A stretch of DNA of 64,000 nucleotides. It comes from Skeletonema tropicum (Eukaryota; Bacillariophyta; Thalassiosirophyceae; Thalassiosirales; Thalassiosiraceae). Positions 42,040-51,500 of this stretch are shown here, piece by piece (position 1 is the stretch's first letter; each line of letters opens with the position of its first letter). The notes beneath the pieces were generated by a model. That model was not told the DNA's origin and did no database searches. It saw nothing but the letters and a program-made list of their open reading frames with translations. Location: positions 3,906,001 through 3,970,000 of the forward strand of contig CM074130.1 of the NCBI GenBank assembly GCA_037178625.1. Reading direction: 5' to 3'. The translations under genes were made by a program, and so were the position numbers.

Positions 42040-45000
42040 ATGACAAATTCTAAATCCTTCATGGTGACAACAATCATTATACAAGGGGGACAACGACGAA
42101 CAGCATTCCTCATCGTTGGCTTGTGCCTAATCATCGTTCTCGACTCGCTACTGTCTCCCAACTTTCAAACCTCAGTCTATGACTTTGTCAAAGAAAATGG
42201 AAACAATATTCTCATCGATGATGACACTACTACTAGTCTAACCGATGACGAGAGAGCGGTATTACTGGGCAGTAGTGGAATAGAAAGCTTGATCAAGGAG
42301 TTGGAACAGGAGCATCAAAACAATAATCTACGCAATCGGTTGGAAATGATGGAGGAAGGATTTGGTGGAGATGATTATGATTTGAATTATATTACTGCTC
42401 AGCAAAGATTTTTATCATCAGCGGGTAATAGTAGTGGAGAAGAAGCATCAACTATTACTACTTCTTCAAAACCATTATCCAACACGGATGATGAAAGATC
42501 CTATCACAATCTTATCGACTCCAATTTGCCTTTACCACAATACGGATTGAAAAGTGTCGTCGACTCTACAATTATATACAATGGTGCATCAGCCATACTT
42601 GTCTACGATCCAGTCAGCGATAGATTTGTACTGTTATATTCCAAGAGGCATCCATGGAAGAATGCCGAAAATGAAGAATTGCTCCAAGCATTTCAAAAGA
42701 TTTCCTACTTGCTTCGACACCTATTCCCAGATCGATTCAATTCTTCCAATAAGGAATTTGCCATGCCAATCAGCGTGGGGATGTTCCCTCATGTTACAAG
42801 TGCCGACTGTGTAAAACAAGCTGTTAAGACGGGTAGTGTGGAGAAGCCATGTGTGGAATCTCACTTTACAAGTGCACCCATCCTTCATTTTGGGAGTGTG
42901 TTTTCTTCCGAACACATATATCCCAACATTGTTCCGATGCCGATGCCTCATCTTGGTAATAATTTTGATTGCTTCCAACAATGGATTGAGACTGAAACAA
43001 TCTGTGATGAACTACAACACTTGGTGTATGGCGATGAAGGAGTAGTGAACTGGGATGATTTGTCTCCGGAAGTATTTTGGAGAGGTGATGACTTTGGATA
43101 TATGGCAAATGTTGCTCCAGGGCAGAAACCAAATTACAGTCGTTTGAGAAATAGACTGCACAAAGCAATTCCAATGTGGGAGAAAGATGATGAGGGTATA
43201 CCGCTTTCATTTCAAGAGGAGTATTCAACGCTGTTGTCAAGGTGGAGAGGTGTTCTTCTCACCCTTGAGACTTTTGCAGATTTGAAACGGAATTGGAAAG
43301 AAGTAAAGGGTACAGATACAATACCGTGGTGCAATATCAGATTCAATCCATATGAAGAAGAAGTAGGATACTACAAACAATGGGAGCAGCTCAAGAAGAT
43401 CGGAATGCCTGTAATTGGTGATAGCGTTGACCAACAAGAATTGTCCAAATATAGGTATCACATTGACTTGGGCAGCGATGTAGGCTCTTCGTACGAAAAC
43501 AAGCTTCAACAACTTGCCAAGCCGGGCCTTTTGTTCCATCACGTCTCACCGACTAAAGACTATTTGCGTGATCACATGGAGCCATGGGTGCACTACATTC
43601 CAGTCGCTCCAAACCTCACTGATCTGAAGGCAAAGTTTGATTGGGCCGAGGCACACCCAGCGGAAGCAAAGAACATCGCTGATCGGGGAACAGAGTTGGC
43701 CAAGTATTTGTCAAGCTCTGATGGGTTTGGACGCATGTTTCGAAAGGACATAGGTGATCCCTTACGAGCGGTAATCGATGCATACCAGCCCGTGAAGAGA
43801 CATCAAAAATGGAGACAGGAGATTAACAAAGTTTACGCTGATAATATTCTCCCCGTTATGAATTGTAGTGGAAGAAGGAATGACTGCAAAAGAGTACAGG
43901 GAAAGGAAGCATTTGCATCATCTGAGGTAAAGAGAGAAAATTGCCAGATCATTTATGTTACCGGCGTTGAGGGTTCCAGCCACCATGGCCTGTTACCCAT
44001 CATGGAGACTCTAGCTGCGAAACAGATTGATCCTGATACAGGCTTGAAGTATCATGTTGATATAAAGTCTCGAGATCTCAAAACTGGACTCTTTGGTTGG
44101 TATAGTTATGCGAGTCAAGTAACAAAATGGCGATTTAGCCGAGACCCAGGCGTCCAGGATCCTGCCCTCTCACAAAGCGTTGTATCGTCAATGTGCCCAA
44201 ATGATGGCCGAAGACATGTCATCATTGAATGGGCTAGCTTCCCTAGTGGGCAAACAAACGACAGAAGATCATATCGGGTCAAGAGACAGAAAGAATGGCT
44301 CCAAATGACTCCGGAAGAGATTGCCAACGACGAACTTGCGTTAGTTCATCCAGTTGATCTAAATGCTTTCTACGATACTTATTCACCTCATGCTGAGATA
44401 AAGTTCATTGTGTTGAACCGAGACTACACGGAAACAATTGCTTCACACCCAGAATGGGACGGTGGTCCAATAGGACATTCCAAAATCATCAGTGGCTTCA
44501 TGATTATCCTTAGCAGATTCCTCAATAGTCACCTTGTTGATCCAGTCACAGGGAAAAAGCTTTGGACTCTGCTTTGTTTGGAAAGTATCCTTCAGAAGAA
44601 CTATCAAACCCTAGCAGAATCGAATGAAGCAAGGAAACGTGTGATTCAAGATATAGCTACCTTTCTAGATTGGCCGGTGAAAGAATGTCCATCCTGCTTC
44701 AATCATTGGCGTGAGAGTAAGAAAATTCCAGCACAAATACTCGGACCTAGAAACATGAATATCCTGCAGCATCACATGTCAGCTTTGGAGGGAGTTTGGC
44801 CACCAAAGAGATCTGACGATGTATTGCCAGAACAGCAATGTGGATTGCAAACAGCAACTCGAGCTATGGATCACTTCCAATCTCCTACATCAACGCCAAT
44901 AAGAATTTATACATTTGGCACGCATGGCAAAAAAGCTCAGAGTATCTTTCACGATGGCCTTCTTCGTTTTGGCACTGGAAGGGTCAGGTACCTAATCGAA

Positions 45001-45822
45001 GAAAAAGCTGGTTGCCAGTACAGCGAGCTTGTAGAACAACAAGACGGCCCATGTCTGGTTATCAATCATTTTAAGAACCCAAAGTGTTCATATGATGATA
45101 TGATTCGTGCATATCCAGCATGCAAGACGATGATTACAAATGATGAGAATTGTGACGACAATAGATACCAGGCAAGGGGTTACTATAGCAGCTCAATGGC
45201 AGACATGACCTACCTTCCCCTTGGTCCAAGGAATGATAGTTGGGATGCACTTAGTTCTATCATGATAAAAAATGGTTCCGTTATCACTGCATCCTCTCGG
45301 CGCAAGTATCAATTCAATGCAATCTTCACCAAGAGTACAAACACGGGACGATCGATTCTCGCTGACGCAATCCAAAAGGAAGGGAATAACCTGTCTTCAT
45401 ACGTACACATTGCGGACACTTGGGCACATGATCCCAACAGGCCTACGAACGATTTGGTTACTTCAACCACTTACATGAAAGTTCTATTAGAGAGTGTATT
45501 CACGCTTGCGCCTGCAGGTCACAATCCAGAGTGTTTTCGTCTATACGAAGCAGTTGAAGCAGGATCCATCCCAGTAATATCACTTGACAATAACTACAAA
45601 GAACACAAATGCAAAGATTCGTTGTCTCATTGGTTGGACTCTCCGATAGTTATTATCGAATCTTGGAACGAAGTGATTCCCACCCTGCAGCAATTGTTAG
45701 AAGATCCAGCAGCATTGGACATGCGACAAGCGAATCTGCGCGCATGGTATAAACAATACATGACCAGTGCTGTGCAAAATTTCGAAGCGTTTTTGCTTTC
45801 TGAAAATTCGAGCAAGGAGTGA
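42040..45822 (+). CDS. Three-domain Golgi-type enzyme: GT90 + sulfotransferase-like + exostosin/RXYLT1-like (1260 aa)
   Basis: Uninterrupted single-exon gene. A type-II membrane anchor lies at about residues 20-37 (AFLIVGLCLIIVLDSLL). Domain 1 (about 165-600) is a GT90/CAP10 glycosyltransferase: PWCNIRFNPY, YRYHIDLGSDVGSSYENK near 473, GLLFHHVSPTKDY near 497, then WVHYIPVAPNLTDLKAKF and FDWAEAHPAEAKNIAD. Domain 2 (about 630-915) looks like a sulfotransferase: it begins IIYVTGVEGSSHHGL, a P-loop-like PAPS site, with FIVLNRDYTETIASH as the 3'-phosphate-binding strand. Domain 3 (about 950-1255) is exostosin/GT47-like: IRIYTFGTHGKK at the start and FTLAPAGHNPECFRLYEA followed by VEAGSIPVIS near 1154. 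Such a protein could add sugars and sulfate to one secreted glycan, perhaps on wall or mucilage polymers. The acceptor is unknown. Confidence 0.88.
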   Translation: MTNSKSFMVTTIIIQGGQRRTAFLIVGLCLIIVLDSLLSPNFQTSVYDFVKENGNNILIDDDTTTSLTDDERAVLLGSSGIESLIKELEQEHQNNNLRNRLEMMEEGFGGDDYDLNYITAQQRFLSSAGNSSGEEASTITTSSKPLSNTDDERSYHNLIDSNLPLPQYGLKSVVDSTIIYNGASAILVYDPVSDRFVLLYSKRHPWKNAENEELLQAFQKISYLLRHLFPDRFNSSNKEFAMPISVGMFPHVTSADCVKQAVKTGSVEKPCVESHFTSAPILHFGSVFSSEHIYPNIVPMPMPHLGNNFDCFQQWIETETICDELQHLVYGDEGVVNWDDLSPEVFWRGDDFGYMANVAPGQKPNYSRLRNRLHKAIPMWEKDDEGIPLSFQEEYSTLLSRWRGVLLTLETFADLKRNWKEVKGTDTIPWCNIRFNPYEEEVGYYKQWEQLKKIGMPVIGDSVDQQELSKYRYHIDLGSDVGSSYENKLQQLAKPGLLFHHVSPTKDYLRDHMEPWVHYIPVAPNLTDLKAKFDWAEAHPAEAKNIADRGTELAKYLSSSDGFGRMFRKDIGDPLRAVIDAYQPVKRHQKWRQEINKVYADNILPVMNCSGRRNDCKRVQGKEAFASSEVKRENCQIIYVTGVEGSSHHGLLPIMETLAAKQIDPDTGLKYHVDIKSRDLKTGLFGWYSYASQVTKWRFSRDPGVQDPALSQSVVSSMCPNDGRRHVIIEWASFPSGQTNDRRSYRVKRQKEWLQMTPEEIANDELALVHPVDLNAFYDTYSPHAEIKFIVLNRDYTETIASHPEWDGGPIGHSKIISGFMIILSRFLNSHLVDPVTGKKLWTLLCLESILQKNYQTLAESNEARKRVIQDIATFLDWPVKECPSCFNHWRESKKIPAQILGPRNMNILQHHMSALEGVWPPKRSDDVLPEQQCGLQTATRAMDHFQSPTSTPIRIYTFGTHGKKAQSIFHDGLLRFGTGRVRYLIEEKAGCQYSELVEQQDGPCLVINHFKNPKCSYDDMIRAYPACKTMITNDENCDDNRYQARGYYSSSMADMTYLPLGPRNDSWDALSSIMIKNGSVITASSRRKYQFNAIFTKSTNTGRSILADAIQKEGNNLSSYVHIADTWAHDPNRPTNDLVTSTTYMKVLLESVFTLAPAGHNPECFRLYEAVEAGSIPVISLDNNYKEHKCKDSLSHWLDSPIVIIESWNEVIPTLQQLLEDPAALDMRQANLRAWYKQYMTSAVQNFEAFLLSENSSKE

Positions 45823-45953
45823 AGGTTGAGGGAAGTCAAAACGAAAAAGGAACGCTCAACAAAGAAGTTTAGCGTCACTGATGTGCTAGAGATTGATTAT
45901 ATTATCAAAAATCCATCTAGTGACGAAAGGTGGCAGTGCTGTCTAGTGAACTT

Positions 45954-47796
45954 TTACAACATCACAGCAACTACGGCGATCACCATAGTTATACCACCAG
46001 CAAGTTCAGCTACTCGATGTCCAATACGAATGTCGACAGGTGTTGGCTCCTTCCCACTTGCACCTAAACAGTATGCTCCTTCTTTCTTGAGCCGGACACC
46101 CAACAATCCCGCAAAGCATGCCATTGGCCAGCCAGCATTGGGAGACTCACATTGATGATGGTCTTTCCAGGCGACTTGCAAACCTCTCCACGCACGTGTA
46201 CGTCCTAGAGTGACACTAGCCGATAGCGCTAATAGCAAAGTTGTAATACGAGCGGGGATGTAATTGATGACATCGTCTAATCTTGCAGAAGCCTTACCAA
46301 ACCATTCATATTTACCTCGATAGCCGACCCTTGAATCTAGAGTATTGATGACGCGATATCCAAGAGCCCCTATAGGACCGAAGAACACATACCAAAACAA
46401 TGGAGCGACAAATCCATCTGATAAGTTTTCAGATAAGCTCTCCAGCGTAGCCCCTGCAAGGTCAGATGGACCAAGTTTGGATGGGTCCCTACTGCACAAC
46501 CAGCACAGTTGGTCCCTTGCATCACCAAGTTGATCACGTTCAATAAATTTTGCCATTTGAAGTGGAAGAATGCACAAGAGTTGTAAGGAGAATGTCGATT
46601 TGAGTAGAAGAAGTTTCAGAATCCATGCGAGGAGATGGAGTGCATGTTCAATTGATGTATTGTAGTATCCAACCATATATTCTCGAGCGAATGTTGGTAC
46701 TTGCATACAGATGGCATCGATGCATTCAATGAACATCCATGCACCAATCGTCATGGTAAAAACCATGAAAATCAACAACACCAATCCACACGTGAAACCC
46801 ATGAAAGGATTATTGTAAACCCAATCCGGAGTCCGAGACAAACATGCACTAATCATCGAGCCAGCTATACAAACTGGATGGAATTTCAGCGGTGGCTCTC
46901 TCAAATATCTATCCCACGCTACTGCTGCGAATAACAGCTTGGCCTTTTCAGGGAGTGGAACCAAGTAGTAAATAGTCAAGACTTTTGTGATACCCATAAG
47001 TACCACACTCATTGGCGCACGAGGGATGGGCATCATTGGCTTTGGTGGTATCAACGGCATCGCACCCATCATTAATCCGATAAAAGTTCGACACCATCGA
47101 TGTATTGTGTACGTGGCATAATTGTAATGCAAATATAAAATATTGATCATGATTGCTTTGGACGTTGCGTCGCATACAGCTTGTCCAATCATTTCTGCAA
47201 AGAGAGTATGCTTTCCTGCATATTTGACGACTTGTTGCCCACAATTTGGAAGCGCCTTGTGACTAATCAACACGGTGCAATCTGTTCCCGTACCCATTGC
47301 AAACTTGGTCGAATCTTTGGCACATGCGACATTGTGATCGACACAAGCGTTACACTTTGCTTCGATTGCAACTGCATATGCTTCTACCTGCGCTTCTTGT
47401 GTCAGTGGTGCATTGACAATGATGATTGTGTTGATAGTGCCTGGTTTCATCATCTGTTGTTGTTGTTGTTTCTGTCCATCATCATCATCCTCATCATCAT
47501 CATATGTGGTATTATAATCTTCACGAATCATAAAGAAATCAGCATCCGCTCCAGAAGATCGACTATTACTCAATCCAGCAGTAACAATCACATCTATCGA
47601 AACACCCATGGCACTTCGCGAGGAATGTGAAAATGTCTCCATACTGGCTGCAGTTAGCATCCCCACCATGTTGTTGTGTTGGTCGATATGTTCCTTTTGT
47701 GCAAAGTTGGCCAGAAGGGTTTGCGGTGATGGATTGAGCCCATCATAGGTTGATGGAACTTTGTAGTTGATTACATGATGTGTTGAGTTTGTCGTC

Positions 47797-47846
<50 letters not shown>

Positions 47847-48011
47847 CGAAGCTTGTGATGATGGCTCAAAGATTTGACAGCCTCCATTCAAAATAGCCGA
47901 CGATATCGATTGATACTGATATGAGTCGGATGATGGCAAATCGACACGTACTCGATCATTGTTGACGGATACTGTTGCTCCAGTGGGTAGCTTTGTTGTC
48001 TCTTGTACCAT
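45954..48011 (-). CDS. CbiZ-CbiB fusion: adenosylcobinamide amidohydrolase + adenosylcobinamide-phosphate synthase (685 aa)
   Basis: I use the first in-frame ATG at 48011; the open frame extends 63 bp further without an ATG. The N-terminal part is CbiZ: AILNGGCQIFEP, YDGLNPSP, MLTAASMETFS, VIVTAGLSNSRSSGADAD, GTINTIIIVNAPLTQEA, AMGTGTDC and AGKHTLFAEMIGQAV. The C-terminal half is the CbiB/CobD membrane enzyme: WDRYLREPPLKFHPVCIAG, DLAGATLESLSENLSDGF, APLFWYVFFGPIGALGYR, NTLDSRVGYRGKYEWFG, SARLDDVINYIPAR and GASGKEPTPVDIRIGHR, with several hydrophobic segments. CbiZ hydrolyses adenosylcobinamide or pseudocobamides to adenosylcobyric acid; CbiB then attaches the aminopropanol side chain, so the two steps are consecutive in cobamide remodelling. 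A poly-Ser and poly-Asp insertion interrupts CbiZ. No plastid or ER signal is visible. The frame is intact. Confidence 0.9.
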
Positions 48012-48576
48012 TCTTTTGGATTGTTTTTGATGCAGCTTTACAATGATGGGTTGGGAGACAGGCTGCTCGTGCAATCATGATGTGGAAGAGACGAAGGCAC
48101 CCACATTCACAGCCGAAGAAGACCGCCATGATGAAGCACGTGCGCTCAAAATCATGTACCAATTCCTTTGTGCATTTGATTTGTGAGATGATGGGGATTT
48201 TTTGTCATTATTTGTAGCGTATCGAGCGCAGCAACTGTGGCGTCAAAACATGGACATCTGAGCGAGAAGCGAGAAGATGGCAACAATAGATAGAGGCAAC
48301 AATGAAGTTGTTGATGGTACCATAAGTAGTTGCTGCGGCTGTGCTGTAATATCATGAGAGCTTGCAGCTGATCTCTGCAGAAGAACAAAGAATTATTGGC
48401 TGGCCACGTATGGTATTAAGAGAGTAAATAGAAAATAACTTTCATCCATTCAAGAGAAGCGATCTCCCGATAAATCTAACAATAACCAACGATAGTTTCG
48501 ATATTTTACATCGAGGTGATAATAGAGTCTCTCAAATCTAGAGAGTCGACCATCAATTTATTATACGCAACAAACC
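48012..48576. promoter_or_regulatory. Divergent intergenic region between the CbiZ-CbiB and SAC3 genes
   Basis: Both genes start from this 565-bp region. No RNA motif such as a cobalamin riboswitch was recognised, and short frames are not supported. Confidence 0.4.
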
Positions 48577-51500
48577 ATGTCAGGATTTGGTCAGTCGAGT
48601 ACCTTTGGTGGCGGCACTGGAGGAGGATTTGGTGGAGGTGCTCAATTTCCATCAACACCATCCAATACTGGTGGTGGATTTGGTACTTCATCAACACCAT
48701 TAGCATTTGGTCAACAACAACAGCAACAGCAGCAACAGCAACCATCTACTCCATTTGGTTCATCTACAACAACAGCAACAACTGCATTTGGCAGTGGTGG
48801 TGGTTTTGGAACTCCCGCTCCTTCCAGCAATACATCAGGAACGACTGGGTTTGGAACTGCAGCACCAGCAACTCCATTTGGCAGTAGTGCAACAACAACA
48901 ACATCAACAGCGGGGGCATTTGGAAGTTCATTATCTTCAGGATTTGGTGGTGGTGGTGGATTTGGCTCAGCGGTGACACCATCTGCAACAACTACAAATA
49001 ATACTTCTACACCCTCATTTGGTTTTGGTCAGCAACAGCAATCATCTACTGGATTTGGAACATCATCATCAACTACCAACAACAACACATCCAATGTCTT
49101 TGGATCATCATCCACTGGAAGCAATGCCACTGCTGCTGCTCCTCCTACAATGGCATTTGGTTCATCATCTACTGTGGCGGCAACACAACCGCCCGCAACA
49201 CCTGCTGCTGCTCCATCATCATCATTCTTTGGTGGTGGTGGTAGTGCTGCTACAACACCCTCAACAGTATTTGGAGCTGCTGCTTCCTCATCTACAACAG
49301 CAACTGCGACGGCATTTGGAGGAGGAAGTGGGAGCAGCAATAGCAATACTGCTACCACTACTGCTCCTGCTGCTACGCCATTTGGAAGTTCTACAACCGC
49401 TTTTGGAAGCACACCTTCAACGAATACTACTGCAGGAGGATTTGGTTCTTCCGCTAATACTACTGTAGCAGGAGGGTTTGGTTCTTCTACTGGTGCTACC
49501 GCAGTAGGAGGATTTGGTTCATCATCATCATCCACTACTACTACGGCTGCTGCAGCTGGTGGAAGCAAACTATCCGCAAATGCAACTGCATTCACACCTT
49601 CTGCTTTATCATCATCTACAACAGGTGCTGGGTTTGGATCATCAAGTAGTGGTGGTAGTGTCTTTGGGGGTGGTGGATTCGGTACTAGTGCGAGTGGTGA
49701 TAAAACAACCAACTCCAATACAGGCAGTGGATTCGGTGGTGGATTTGGGGGACAGGCAACGGGAACGGCAACAACCACATCTACTTCGTCTGCGTTTGGC
49801 GGGGGCGGATTTGGAACATCAACCACATCTACCTCATCAACATCTCCATTTGGAAAGAGCGCCGCAGATGGCAATAAGAATGCAGGTGGAACCAATGAAT
49901 CATCATCGTCTTCATCATTCCCATTTGGTACACGTATTCCACGAAAAGAAAAGGCTGCCCCACAAACTGCAGGTGGTGGCGGTGGCGGTGGCGATGCATC
50001 AAAACCATCCACTTCTGAGGGAGATGCTCAATTGGCAGCGTTGCGAGCAAAGATTCAAGAAAAGAAGCAGAGGTTGCTTGACAAGAAGAAACATCAGAAA
50101 CAACAGCAGCAGCAGCAAAGTAGTGCTGGTGGTGGAATGTCACCTCCCCGAACAACAGCCGATAGTGATAGAAATGCAGAATTGGCAGCAAAGAATGCAT
50201 TACGGTTTGCATCGCAACAAGAGAATAAGGCACTTTCATCATTGTTGCCTTCTGATTTACAGGGTCGTGCACAGGCAATTGAATCGAATGACGATCGTAC
50301 CACTCCCTTTGGAGGTGATGCTGGTGGCAATGCCAATGATGTTGATGACGATGACGACCTAGCTCACCGAAACGTCAACAATGCCAAATCTTTAATCGGG
50401 GTATGCTATGAGTATGTGCCCCGACGAAGAATTAATCCGACGTGAGAAGGAGGGAGACATCCAGTTGTTAGGAAATTACCGATCCAGGAGGGTTACATCC
50501 AGCCAACTGGACATTACGTGATACCGCCGTGAAGCGATTTCGTCGGTCCGCTGCAGACTTCAAGTTGGATATACCTGAACTTGTCCGTCCGCCAGAGGTG
50601 TTGGAGAGGGTTTGTGGATACCTCGAGGAATGGGTGATGGAACGTGATCGACAAGGACCAGATAAGCGGTGGGCACAGGCAGCAACGACTACATCAGATA
50701 CCCCCCCGCCATTGGATGTATATCAGTTTATTTGGGATAGGACTCGAATGATACGGAAAGATTTTATTTTGCAAAATTATATTGGTACTGGTGGAAAGTG
50801 TGATAGTCGGGCTGTTAAGGTGTCATGAACGGAATAGCTAGGTGGCATGCGATGTGCGAACATCAGTTGAGTCACATTCCTGACTTTGTGAAGCATCAGA
50901 GTCAGCAGAATATTGCGGAGTTGGGACAAACAATGAAAACTTTGAATCTAGTACTACGACGATGCGTTGGGTAGAGCGCTGACAGAACCTGCCTCATCGG
51001 GAGGAAGTGACTCGCAGGGTTGTGTTTCCGATATTGTTATGGGAAAGTCTCCTATTGATTTTGACAATAGCGCACTCTCGAATGATGCGCAATCAGCTGA
51101 CGTTATGCAACGAATCATTGGCAAAAATGGAGCGACATCACCATCTCGAGGGACAGCTGAACCAGAAATGAGAGGTTTATACATTCTCTTGACAATGAAT
51201 AACGAAGGAGGGATGGAAGTACTCAAGTATTCCGGCAGGCTGTGTACACAAAAACCGGATATTTTCTACTCCAAACCAGTTCAATTGGCCTTAACAATCT
51301 TCCGAGCAAAGAAGGATCACAACTATGCAAAGTTCTTCCGACTTTTGAGGTGCCCATCAACACCATACTTATATTCCTGTATCATGTTCAAATATGTGGA
51401 AAATATGCGCAAGGAAACCCTGATCATGATGTCAAAGGTGTACGGTGCTAAACACAAGACGACGGGGGAGGCATTCTACGACTCTTATCCTCTGGAGAAG

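Noticed and set aside
48012..48576. Cobalamin riboswitch upstream of the CbiZ-CbiB gene
   Set aside because: No B12-box-like sequence could be found on either strand, and such switches are not expected in a nuclear diatom gene.
49029..50012. Long minus-strand frame opposite the FG repeats (327 aa, Pro/Val/Asp-rich)
   Set aside because: It is the antisense shadow of Gly/Ser/Thr-rich FG codons; composition mirrors the sense strand and no start context or domain supports it.
50400..50960. Programmed +1 frameshifting in the SAC3 gene
   Set aside because: The five sites share no slippery codon or downstream structure, and five events in one protein would be costly. Insertion errors are simpler.
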